Assembly: GCA_949284545.1 (NCBI GenBank) | Contig: CASDVX010000061.1 | Span: 1-33,185, forward strand | Reading direction: 5' to 3' | DNA from: an uncultured Eubacteriales bacterium | GTDB lineage: Bacteria > Bacillota > Clostridia > Oscillospirales > CAJFTT01 | DNA: 33,185 bases | Part shown: piece by piece, positions 7,582 through 14,990 of the stretch | Layout: each line of letters opens with the position of its first letter | Numbering within the stretch: the first letter of the stretch is position 1 | The notes under the pieces: generated by a model | Database searches by the model: none | Seen by the model: only the letters and a program-made list of their open reading frames with translations | Told to the model about the DNA's origin: nothing | Program-made: the position numbers and the translations under genes

Positions 7582-8442
7582 TTACCCCTTTATATCAAAA
7601 TTTTTGCGACGCGCGGAGGAAATGCGCATCATTTCACGTATGCCTTCCCTGTCGCCCGTTTTTATATATCCGTACAGCTTGTCAAACGAGCTCCTGTATC
7701 TGTCCATTTCCTCAAGAAGGGATACGCGGTTTGTAAGAAAAAGCTCGCTCCACATAACGTCGTTTATATTGGCTATCCTCGTAAGGTCGCGGAACGAGTC
7801 ACCCGTATATCTGACAAGCTCCGGATCGTCGCACGCGCACATGAGCGAGACCGCTATGCAGTGGGTGAGCTGCGACACAAACGCCACCATTTCGTCGTGT
7901 TTTTTCGGGCTGAGCTCCGTTATGCGCTCAAAGCCAAGAATCTCTCCCAGGTTTCTGCACAGTTCTATTGCCCCTGGTGTGTTTTTTCCCGTGGGCACAA
8001 TGATGTAGTTTGCTCCCTTAAATATGTCCGGATCGCTGTTGCGCACCCCACATACTTCTCTCCCTGCCATCGGGTGAGCCGCAATAAATTCCGCTCCGGG
8101 TTTTAAAAGCTCCTGAATCCTATCTACTATGCCGCATTTAACACCCGTCACGTCCGTCACGACGGCTCCGGTTTTTATAAGATTTCCGTGTTCCCTTACC
8201 CATTCTATAAACGTGTGAGGATACAGTGCGAATATAACCACATCTGCCTCCGATACGATCTTTTCGTCCACTGTCCATGCTCCGTTTTTTATAATTCCCT
8301 TTTTCAGAGCGTATTCAACCGAATCTCTGTCATCGCTGACGGCACTTACGCAATATCCCTCACGAGTGAGAGCGGCAGCGTAACTGCCGCCCATTAGGCC
8401 CAGTCCCACAATGAGTATTTTCATAGACTTGTCAAGCTTCAT
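7582..8442 (-). CDS. tyrA: Prephenate dehydrogenase
   Basis: Oxidatively decarboxylates prephenate to 4-hydroxyphenylpyruvate, the committed step to tyrosine. The Rossmann motif GLGLMGG lies at 13-19, and the conserved AHPMAGRE and SQLTHCIA histidine segments are present. It is 286 residues and has no C-terminal ACT domain, unlike many Gram-positive TyrA proteins, so tyrosine feedback on this enzyme may be weak. The coding region overlaps the end of aroA by 11 bp, with AAGGTGA upstream of the ATG at 8442. A second in-frame ATG at 8424 starts directly at the Rossmann strand, and the true start could be either. Confidence 0.94.
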   Translation of the reverse strand: MKLDKSMKILIVGLGLMGGSYAAALTREGYCVSAVSDDRDSVEYALKKGIIKNGAWTVDEKIVSEADVVIFALYPHTFIEWVREHGNLIKTGAVVTDVTGVKCGIVDRIQELLKPGAEFIAAHPMAGREVCGVRNSDPDIFKGANYIIVPTGKNTPGAIELCRNLGEILGFERITELSPKKHDEMVAFVSQLTHCIAVSLMCACDDPELVRYTGDSFRDLTRIANINDVMWSELFLTNRVSLLEEMDRYRSSFDKLYGYIKTGDREGIREMMRISSARRKNFDIKG

Positions 8443-9637
8443 ATTTCTTCACCTTCACGTTTATCTGCTCTATCCTTTCAAAGAAGTCCGCAAAACTCTT
8501 TGAAACCGCTTCCGCGCCTTCTATTTCTCCGCCCGTGACCGAACAAAGAAGACTTAACGCCATAACTATGCGGTGGTCATTGTGCCCGTACAGCGGTATA
8601 AGCGGTTTTTTTAGAACGCCGTTTTTTATCGTAACGGTGTTTTCCCCTATGTCCGTCTCAATTCCGAATTTAGCGAGTTCTTCCGCCATGGCGGAACTAC
8701 GATCGCTTTCTTTCAGCCTGAGACGCGCTGTCCCGGTGAATTCCGCTCCTCCCGTAGCCGCCGACAGCGCAAACATCACCGGAGCGAGATCCGGGCAGTC
8801 CGAAAGGTCGAAATCTTTTCTCCCCTGCAAAAGCTCTTTAAACATCCGGGCGTATACCCTGTCGCCCTGCAGTGTATCCGCCTTTAAGCCCGTCACCGAG
8901 ACGTTTCCTCCAAGGACGTTAAACCCTGCCAAAAAAGCCGCGTTTGAGCAGTCGCCTTCAACCATATATTCCGTCGGTTTCGGGCGCTGTCCGCCCTTCA
9001 CGGAGAAGCTGCACCCGCTGACGGATATCCTCACGCCGAAATCGGAAAGCGCCTGCATTGTCAGTTCCACGTACGGCCGGCTTTCAAAGCGCCCTGTCAC
9101 CTCTATCGTGCTGTCCGTTGCCACAAGCGGAAGAGCAAACAAAAGGCCCGTGACAAACTGGCTGGAAATATCCCCCGGAACCGTAAACTTCCCGCCCGCA
9201 AGCCTGCCGCGTATGTTTACTCCTTCGCCGTCCCGCCTCATCAGTATTCCTCTTGCTGCGCATATCTCCTCGTAAACTTCCAGCGGACGTTCCATGAGCC
9301 GCTTGCTGCCTGTGAAGCGTATATTTGAGCCGGAAAGCATGCCCAGCGGCATCAAAAAACGCAGAGTGCTTCCGCTCTCTCCGCAGGAAAGCTGTACGTC
9401 TTTCACGTTGAAAGGATCAAGCCCGCCAATGCTGACCTGACCGTCTGAAGCCTCTGTTTGAGCGCCCATGGCCCGCAGACAGGCTGCTGTTGCTTTTATA
9501 TCGTCCGACCACGCTATATTTCTTACGGTGCTTTTGTCCGACAGAGCTGCGCAGATCAGCGCTCTGTGCGCCATGCTTTTTGAGGGCGGCGCGCATACCG
9601 TGCCGGACGCCGTCGATTTTTCCACCGTTACTCTCAT
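8432..9637 (-). CDS. aroA: 3-phosphoshikimate 1-carboxyvinyltransferase (EPSP synthase)
   Basis: Joins shikimate-3-phosphate and PEP to EPSP. The N-terminal PPSKSMAHRALICAAL, GESGSTLRF and C-terminal DHRIVMALSLL segments are the family hallmarks, and the length of 401 residues is slightly short of the usual 425. GESGSTLRF carries serine where many class I enzymes have the NAGTA(M/L)R motif; this resembles other Firmicute sequences, and no inhibitor sensitivity is inferred. It overlaps the aroQ stop by 4 bp and the tyrA start by 11 bp, which suggests translational coupling. Confidence 0.95.
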   Translation of the reverse strand: MRVTVEKSTASGTVCAPPSKSMAHRALICAALSDKSTVRNIAWSDDIKATAACLRAMGAQTEASDGQVSIGGLDPFNVKDVQLSCGESGSTLRFLMPLGMLSGSNIRFTGSKRLMERPLEVYEEICAARGILMRRDGEGVNIRGRLAGGKFTVPGDISSQFVTGLLFALPLVATDSTIEVTGRFESRPYVELTMQALSDFGVRISVSGCSFSVKGGQRPKPTEYMVEGDCSNAAFLAGFNVLGGNVSVTGLKADTLQGDRVYARMFKELLQGRKDFDLSDCPDLAPVMFALSAATGGAEFTGTARLRLKESDRSSAMAEELAKFGIETDIGENTVTIKNGVLKKPLIPLYGHNDHRIVMALSLLCSVTGGEIEGAEAVSKSFADFFERIEQINVKVKKYEA

Positions 9638-10074
9638 TCTGCCTTGCCCGCCTCATCTATAAGCCAGTCAATGGCTTCAGTATACCCGTCAAATCCATGC
9701 CCGCAAATCGTCTTTCCGCAATACGACCTTACATAGCTTATCTGCCTGAAGTCCTCCCTTGCCGATACGTCGGAAATGTGCACCTCCGCCGCGGGCAGCG
9801 AAACCGCCTTGAGCGCGTCCAATATGGCCACGCTGGTGTGCGTGTACGCTGCCGGGTTTATAACTATCCCATCAAAATTGCCGAGAGCCTGCTGGATTTT
9901 GTCCACTATGCCGCCCTCATGATTAGACTGGTATATCTCCACCTCCGCACCGCGCTTTGCGGCGTGCCCTGAAATCGTCCTGCACAGCTCATCGTATGTT
10001 TTCCTTCCGTATATTTCAGGTTCCCTTACACCCAGCATATTTATGTTGGGACCGTTAATCACAAGTATTCTCAT
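9634..10074 (-). CDS. aroQ: Type II 3-dehydroquinate dehydratase
   Basis: Dehydrates 3-dehydroquinate to 3-dehydroshikimate. RILVINGPNINMLGVREPEIYG at the N-terminus, NPAAYTHTSVAI in the middle and EVHISDVSAREDFR near the end are the type II signatures, including the catalytic Tyr and His. The protein is 146 residues, normal for the family. The frame is open to a TTG at 10092, but GGAAGGG sits 7 bases before the ATG at 10074, so the ATG is preferred. The gene starts inside the last codons of the aroE-aroK fusion, with a 20-bp overlap. Confidence 0.95.
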   Translation of the reverse strand: MRILVINGPNINMLGVREPEIYGRKTYDELCRTISGHAAKRGAEVEIYQSNHEGGIVDKIQQALGNFDGIVINPAAYTHTSVAILDALKAVSLPAAEVHISDVSAREDFRQISYVRSYCGKTICGHGFDGYTEAIDWLIDEAGKAE

Positions 10075-11308
10075 AGTAAAATTCCCTTCCAATCATATCG
10101 GCCGCCTGTTCCGGGGTCTCCGGCTCCCGTATCACCGCGTCACTGCTGCTGCAGTACACGACGTAACGCTCTGCGTACCTGCGTTCGAGATCCTCCCTTG
10201 TTGAGGAAAGGGGTCGGTCGGGTGTGGCCGCCAGGTGCTCAGGCGCTCTGTCTAAAAAGTATATTCTCCCGTTTTCCCGAAGCAGATCGACGTTTATTCC
10301 GCGCAGCACCGCTCCGCCGCCTGTGGAGATCACGGTATGCTGAAACCTCGATACATCGGATATCACAGAGCTTTCGATATCTCTGAACGCGGTCTCCCCG
10401 CGGTTTTCAAATATGCTCCGTATACTTTGTCCCTCCCGGCTTACGATTTCGGAGTCCGTATCTATATAAGTGAACCCGTACCGCTGCGCCAGCATTCTGC
10501 CTACTGTGGATTTACCGCTTCCCGGCATACCTATCAGCACGATATTCTGCTTTGCTTTCAGGATACTCCGGTATGTTTCCTCGATTTTTGCCGCCGGAGC
10601 CGGCAATCCGGTGAATTTTTCACCGGCACGCGCCGCCTGGGCCACAAGCATATACAGTCCGCCTACGGCCTTTATCCCCGCTTTTCTCGCATCGCATACC
10701 AGCTTGCTCCTCAGGGGATTGTATATCGCGTCCACAACTCCTTCCGCCTTAGGGAACAAAGATATTTCCGCGGCGCTCCTGCCTATGTCCGGAAACATCC
10801 CGCAGGGGGTCGTATTGACGAGTATGCCGGCGTCGCTGTGTTTTTCCGCAGCCTCCGCGTAGGTAATACATCCGTCCTTTCCGGTACGCGACACGCGCAG
10901 CACCTCGGCGCAACACAGCTTTCTCGCCGCCGCGACGGCGGTTTTGGACGTTCCTCCGCTGCCAAATACCAGTACCTTCCGCCCCTCAACCGCTATGCCC
11001 GCTCTTTTTATCAGCTTGCACATGCCGTACAGATCCGTATTGTATCCTCGCAGTCTTCCCCCGTCGTTCACCACCGTATTCACCGCGCCGATCTCCGCCG
11101 CGGTTTCGTCTATTTCGTCCAGATACGGGATCACCGCCTCTTTATACGGTATGGTAACGTTTATGCCCTTAAACTCACGCCTTTTGAGAAACTCTTCCAA
11201 CTCCCGGCGAGGCAGTTCTTTTAGCTCATAAGAGTATCCGAAAAGGCTTTTGTGTATCTCCGGCGAAAAGCTGTGTGAAAGCTTTTCCGCAATGCATCCG
11301 TATTCCAT
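10055..11308 (-). CDS. aroE-aroK: Shikimate dehydrogenase - shikimate kinase fusion
   Basis: A bifunctional protein of 417 residues. Residues 1-248 are AroE: SHSFSPEIHK (11-20), NVTIPYK with the catalytic Lys56, the GAVNTVV segment (74-80), the NADP-binding FGSGGTSKTA (115-124) and the final GLYMLVAQAA. Residues 254-417 are AroK: Walker A GMPGSGKST (260-268), DTDSEIVSREG, the FRDIE shikimate-binding segment and STGGGAVL (328-335). It would convert dehydroshikimate to shikimate and then to shikimate-3-phosphate. The junction KAKQNIVLIG is continuous with no stop or frameshift signature, so I read it as a true fusion. The ATG directly follows the aroC stop with no spacer; AGGTGAG lies upstream. 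Confidence 0.95.
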   Translation of the reverse strand: MEYGCIAEKLSHSFSPEIHKSLFGYSYELKELPRRELEEFLKRREFKGINVTIPYKEAVIPYLDEIDETAAEIGAVNTVVNDGGRLRGYNTDLYGMCKLIKRAGIAVEGRKVLVFGSGGTSKTAVAAARKLCCAEVLRVSRTGKDGCITYAEAAEKHSDAGILVNTTPCGMFPDIGRSAAEISLFPKAEGVVDAIYNPLRSKLVCDARKAGIKAVGGLYMLVAQAARAGEKFTGLPAPAAKIEETYRSILKAKQNIVLIGMPGSGKSTVGRMLAQRYGFTYIDTDSEIVSREGQSIRSIFENRGETAFRDIESSVISDVSRFQHTVISTGGGAVLRGINVDLLRENGRIYFLDRAPEHLAATPDRPLSSTREDLERRYAERYVVYCSSSDAVIREPETPEQAADMIGREFYYENTCD

Positions 11309-12400
11309 TTACTCACCTAACCAATCCGTTCCGTAATGCGACGCTATGATATCGCAGACCGTAAGCGCCGCGGCGCAGTCTACAACTGTTCTGGCTCTGT
11401 GCACTATGCACGGGTCGTGCCGCCCCGCCGCCTTTATCTCAGCCTCCCTGTTAAGACGGAAATCCACGGTGTCCTGGGAAAACAGCACTGTAGGCGTGGG
11501 TCTGACCGCACATCTGAAAATCACGGGCATCCCGTTGGTTATCCCCCCGTTTATGCCGCCGCTGTTGTTTGTGGACGTTACCACGCGTCCTCCGGAAATC
11601 CTGAACGGGTCATTCGCGTTTTTCCCGGTCATGTCCGCAAACCCGAATCCCGCTCCGAATTCTACGCCCTTTACGGCCGGCACAGAGAACATCATATGCG
11701 CTATCATGCTTTCCACCGTATCGAACCACGGCTCGCCCAGACCTGCGGGGAGCCCTGCAATGGCCGTTTCAAGGGTCCCTCCGAGGCTGTTTCCCTCCGC
11801 TCTGGCGGACTTTATTTTTGCGACCATCTCTTTTCCCGCGGATTCGTCGAGCACTCCGAAGTCCCGCTCGTTGAGGGCGCGGATATCAGCGTCAACGTCC
11901 TCGAAGTCCCTGTCGGAAACGCCGCCGCACCTGAGGATATGGGTTGCGATGCGTATACCCTTTCTTTCAAGCGCGGGAATGACCACAGCTCCCGCAGCCA
12001 CAAGTCCGGCCGTGATACGTCCGCTGAAATGTCCTCCGCCCCGGAAATCCTCATAGCCGTGATATTTGCAGTACGCAGAATAGTCAGCATGAGACGGGCG
12101 CGCCAGCCACCTTGTGGCTTCATAATCGGACGACTTTGTATCGGTGTTTTCTATTCTTATGCATATGGGCGTACCGCTGGTCCGCCCTGAGTAAACCCCG
12201 CTTTCAAAAATAACGGAATCCGTTTCTCTCCGCGGTGTGGATATGTCGGCTGCTCCGCGCCGGCGTAAAAGCATTTTTTTCACATACTCTCCGTCAACTG
12301 GGATCCCCGGCGCGAGACCGTCCATTACAACTCCCACAGAGTTACCGTGACTTTCGCCGTATATCGTAACCAAAACGCTTGTCCCGAAAGTGTTCTTCAT
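11309..12400 (-). CDS. aroC: Chorismate synthase
   Basis: Eliminates phosphate from EPSP to give chorismate, using reduced FMN. The family segments are YGESHGNSVGVVMDGLAPG near the N-terminus, GRITAGLVAAGA, and DPCIVHRARTVVDCAAAL near the C-terminus. The protein is 363 residues from the ATG at 12400. That ATG overlaps the aroB stop as ATGA, and GGGAGAG lies about 10 bases upstream, so this start is better than the TTG six bases earlier. The aroE-aroK fusion begins immediately after its TAA stop. Confidence 0.96.
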   Translation of the reverse strand: MKNTFGTSVLVTIYGESHGNSVGVVMDGLAPGIPVDGEYVKKMLLRRRGAADISTPRRETDSVIFESGVYSGRTSGTPICIRIENTDTKSSDYEATRWLARPSHADYSAYCKYHGYEDFRGGGHFSGRITAGLVAAGAVVIPALERKGIRIATHILRCGGVSDRDFEDVDADIRALNERDFGVLDESAGKEMVAKIKSARAEGNSLGGTLETAIAGLPAGLGEPWFDTVESMIAHMMFSVPAVKGVEFGAGFGFADMTGKNANDPFRISGGRVVTSTNNSGGINGGITNGMPVIFRCAVRPTPTVLFSQDTVDFRLNREAEIKAAGRHDPCIVHRARTVVDCAAALTVCDIIASHYGTDWLGE

Positions 12401-13452
12401 CGGCAATCACTCTCCCTTTTCGTCATCCGCGCATTCCGGCCCAATATGTTTCGGAGCATGCTTTCAAGCTCCGAAAACGGCATTTTGCGCAGCTCATACC
12501 TTCCGATGTCGGGCACGAACACCACAGTTATATCTTTGCCGGACAGTTTTTTGTCGTGTCTGCACGCCTCGAGTATTTTTTCCGGATCACAGCGGATTTC
12601 CGTAGGCAATCCGAGTTTTTTCAGGACCGGTTTCAAACGCGCCGCGACGCTTTCGGAACACATGGGCAGCATTCCCATGCTCACGCATTCACCGTGGAAA
12701 TAGTTGCCCATTCCGTTGACCGATTCTATGGCATGGGCTATGGTATGTCCGAAATTCAGCACCCTTCGCAGACCCGTTTCCTTTTCGTCCGCCTCTACCA
12801 CGTTTTTTTTGATCATCACTGAGCCGAGTATCGCTTTGTCAAGGAAATCTTCAGTAAGTGCATCACAGCTTTCAAACAGGGAAAAAAGCTCCGCGTCGCA
12901 GGTAGCAGCCATCTTTACCGTTTCCGCAAGGCCGTTTGATATCTGACGCGCCGGCAGAGTACGCAATGTATCAGGATCTATGATCACCGCTTCCGGCGGG
13001 TAAAAGGATCCTACTATGTTTTTAAAGCCCATGAAATCAACCGCCGTTTTTCCGCCCACAGACGAATCAACCTGAGAAAGGACTGTGGTGGGAATGTTAT
13101 AAAATTTTATCCCGCGCATATACGTAGCCGCAGCAAAACCCGCCATGTCCCCTACGACTCCGCCGCCCACGGCGATCACACGGTCCGTGCGTGTGAAATC
13201 GTTTTTCACCAGGGCGGCAAGGATCGTTTTATACGTATCCATGTTTTTGTTGGGTTCACCCTGCTCTACCGTAACAATTACCGCCTCAGAGCATCGTTCT
13301 GCTACCCACTCCGAGTACTCTTTGGGTACGCCGCTGTCCGTCACCACAAGAGATTTGCCGGAAAGGTCGATGTATTCGTGTATCGACGCCAGCGTTCCGC
13401 GTCCGAAAATAACATTATACGTTCCGGTTTCAACTTTTACCGGTATTATCAC
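12397..13452 (-). CDS. aroB: 3-dehydroquinate synthase
   Basis: Cyclises DAHP to 3-dehydroquinate with catalytic NAD and a metal ion. The NAD-binding VGGGVVGDMAGFAAATYMRG and the metal-ligand segments NGLAETVKMA, NFGHTIAHAIE and YFHGECVSMGM are present. It is 351 residues long, a normal length. The start is GTG at 13452, with AGAGG about nine bases upstream; the ATG at 13459 is out of frame. It overlaps aroC by 4 bp and follows pheA after 21 bp. Confidence 0.96.
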   Translation of the reverse strand: MIIPVKVETGTYNVIFGRGTLASIHEYIDLSGKSLVVTDSGVPKEYSEWVAERCSEAVIVTVEQGEPNKNMDTYKTILAALVKNDFTRTDRVIAVGGGVVGDMAGFAAATYMRGIKFYNIPTTVLSQVDSSVGGKTAVDFMGFKNIVGSFYPPEAVIIDPDTLRTLPARQISNGLAETVKMAATCDAELFSLFESCDALTEDFLDKAILGSVMIKKNVVEADEKETGLRRVLNFGHTIAHAIESVNGMGNYFHGECVSMGMLPMCSESVAARLKPVLKKLGLPTEIRCDPEKILEACRHDKKLSGKDITVVFVPDIGRYELRKMPFSELESMLRNILGRNARMTKRESDCR

Positions 13453-13473
13453 ATGTCATCGCCTCTTTCTTCC

Positions 13474-14562
13474 TCAGATTTTTATCTCGTCGTCAAAGCT
13501 TCCCAATACTTTGAGCTGCTTGCAGCACTTGCTGAGCTCGCTCATCATGGCCGTGCCCCGCTCGCCGCCTATGTTTCCTTCCCCCTCGGCGTAAAAATAA
13601 TAGTTCCACACAAGTTCCTTCGTGGGCCGGCTCTTAAGCGCCCTGAGGTTGAATCCGTACTCTCCTATCACCGAAACCGCGCGGCCCAGCGCGCCCACGG
13701 AGTTGTTCACGGTAAACAGCATTATGAACCGGTTATCCGTCGGGGACGACGCCTTGCGCGCTCTGGTGAAAACCGCAAATCTGGTTGTGTTTGCGCTGCT
13801 TTCGTTTATATGTCCCTCAAGCTTAATGAGCCCGAATTTTTCCGCCGCCTCCTCGCTGCCTATGGCTGCCGTATCGTATCTTCCCATTTCCGCAACGTCT
13901 CTGGCGGCCACTGCCGTATTTACCGCTTGCACCGTTTCAAAGCCGTGTTTTCTGATATACTCCGCACATTGTCCCAGAGCCTGAGGGTGGCTTATAACAC
14001 GCTTTATCCCGTCTATGGTCGCGCCTTTCACAGCCAAAAGGTTCTGTACTATCTCCGCCTCGTATATACCGCTTACGTAAAGCGAACCGAAAAAGGCAAG
14101 GTCCATCACGCGCTCCACGTCGCCGTTATAGCTGTTTTCAATCGGCAGCAGCGCACAGTCGCATTCCCCGTTGACCACCGCGGAGTATGCTGCGCTGAAA
14201 TCCTGGTATGCCACGCACTCCGCGTCCGGGAACACCTTCCTGGCAACTATATTGGCAAAAGCTCCTTCAACCCCGCTGAAGGCTACCCTCATTCCGTCAA
14301 GCAGCCTGTGCTGAAAGTGTTTAGACAATTCCACGGTGTTTTTAAGAAAATTAACGTAATAGGACCGGTAATCGTCGTCTGTTATGTAAACGGCGTTTTT
14401 TTTCACCATGCTTTCTTCTCTCGACGGATCCTCCACCGGGATTCCGTGCTCCTGCTTGTAGGCTGCAACGGTTCTTACGGCGTCCATCCTTCTGGAAAAA
14501 AGCTCCGCCATCTGCCTGTCAATTTCATTGATTGTTTTTCTGGCTTCTTCAAGTCCTGTCAT
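13474..14562 (-). CDS. pheA: Bifunctional chorismate mutase / prephenate dehydratase (P-protein)
   Basis: Residues 1 to about 85 form an AroQ-class chorismate mutase domain; the conserved basic residues are in EARKTI, SRRMDAV, AYKQEHG and DPSREE, in the same order as in E. coli PheA. A prephenate dehydratase domain follows from MRVAFSGVEGAFAN, with PIENSYNGD and NTTRFAVF, the last carrying the catalytic Thr. The C-terminus is an ACT domain (NSVGALGRAVSVIGEYGFN then LKSRPT, the usual ESRP being KSRP here), which normally binds Phe for feedback inhibition. The start is the ATG at 14562, with GGAAG seven bases upstream; a TTG at 14568 is also in frame. It is the first structural gene of the operon, behind the Phe/Tyr leader. 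Confidence 0.95.
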   Translation of the reverse strand: MTGLEEARKTINEIDRQMAELFSRRMDAVRTVAAYKQEHGIPVEDPSREESMVKKNAVYITDDDYRSYYVNFLKNTVELSKHFQHRLLDGMRVAFSGVEGAFANIVARKVFPDAECVAYQDFSAAYSAVVNGECDCALLPIENSYNGDVERVMDLAFFGSLYVSGIYEAEIVQNLLAVKGATIDGIKRVISHPQALGQCAEYIRKHGFETVQAVNTAVAARDVAEMGRYDTAAIGSEEAAEKFGLIKLEGHINESSANTTRFAVFTRARKASSPTDNRFIMLFTVNNSVGALGRAVSVIGEYGFNLRALKSRPTKELVWNYYFYAEGEGNIGGERGTAMMSELSKCCKQLKVLGSFDDEIKI

Positions 14563-14614
14563 GTGCAATCTTCCTTTTTTGTTTTTTCTATACGTCCCGG
14601 CCCGGACGGGAAAT

Positions 14615-14654
14615 AAAAAAACCGCATACCAAACGTGCGTTTATGCACATGCGG
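14615..14654 (-). terminator. Attenuator terminator of the aromatic operon
   Basis: On the minus strand CCGCAT (14654-14649) pairs with ATGCGG (14627-14622), with an inner stem ATGTGC/GCACGT around ATAAAC, followed by seven T's (14621-14615). A second CCGCAT copy sits directly upstream at 14660-14655, so the 3' arm has two possible partners. It lies 49 nt after the leader-peptide stop and 52 nt before pheA. Confidence 0.8.
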
Positions 14655-14672
14655 ATGCGGACTGTCCGTGGT

Positions 14673-14784
14673 CATATGTCTGAAAGGTTTCATTCCGTCA
14701 GATCAAAATGAATACGGGCAGCGCCTGGTAAAGTAAAAGTAGAAATAACAGGACTCAAAAAACATACCGCCCGCTCCTTTCAGA
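14673..14784 (-). promoter_or_regulatory. Candidate alternative RNA pairings of the aro leader
   Basis: Hand-found complementary segments in the leader transcript: TCTGAAAGG (14784-14776, containing the leader ribosome binding site) with CCTTTCAGA (14687-14679); TTCATT (14712-14707, last leader codons) with AATGAA (14694-14689); TCTGA (14702-14698) with TCAGA (14683-14679); and CATATG (14678-14673) with CATGTG (14651-14646), the last competing with the terminator 5' arm. Several are mutually exclusive, as expected for an attenuator. No folding energy was computed. Confidence 0.5.
14703..14765 (-). CDS. Phe/Tyr-rich leader peptide of the aromatic operon
   Basis: A 20-codon gene reads MFFESC-YFYFYF-TRRCPYSF and stop. 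Six residues are Phe and four are Tyr, with six alternating aromatic codons in a row at positions 7-12 and no Trp. AAAGGAG (14780-14774) is eight bases before the ATG, and the promoter is just upstream. An intrinsic terminator stands between it and pheA. By analogy with E. coli pheL, ribosomes stalling at the YFYFYF codons when charged tRNA-Phe or tRNA-Tyr is short would change RNA folding and allow transcription of pheA to aroF. The composition and position are seen; the mechanism is inferred. The same frame is open upstream for a further 43 codons, but those lie before the promoter. Confidence 0.85.
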   Translation of the reverse strand: MFFESCYFYFYFTRRCPYSF

Positions 14785-14796
14785 TTTAATACTGAG

Positions 14797-14825
14797 ATGT
14801 TATAACATTTTAACCCTAATGTCAA
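14797..14825 (-). promoter_or_regulatory. Promoter of the aromatic operon
   Basis: On the minus strand TTGACA (14825-14820) and TAACAT (14802-14797) are 17 bp apart. The start point would be near 14790, giving about 25 nt before the leader peptide. The -10 lies in a perfect 12-bp palindrome, ATGTTATAACAT (14797-14808). Confidence 0.75.
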
Positions 14826-14919
14826 GTGTTTTTTTCTTTTCCGGCTCTCGGCCCTCTCGCATGAAAATATGTTGCGCCGCGGCTTGACACACATCGCTCA
14901 CCCCACCGACGGGCAGGAC

Positions 14920-14951
14920 AAAAAATGCACGGAAAATCCCCGTGCATTTTT
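14920..14951 (-). terminator. Terminator of the MetRS-like gene
   Basis: On the minus strand ATGCACGG-GGATTTT-CCGTGCAT is followed by TTTTT. The flanking A and T runs make it strong and possibly bidirectional. It separates this gene from the aromatic operon. Confidence 0.85.
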
Positions 14952-14990
14952 CGGTTGCTCTGCTTTCGCGGACTTGCAATACTGTGTCGG

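Noticed and set aside
14569-14800. T-box riboswitch upstream of pheA
   Set aside because: The leader is too short and lacks the T-box sequence and specifier stem; the Phe/Tyr-rich peptide explains the region better.
14703-14894. A 63-codon version of the leader frame starting upstream
   Set aside because: Its first 43 codons lie before or within the promoter. The strong ribosome binding site is at the inner ATG at 14765, so only the 20-codon form is called.
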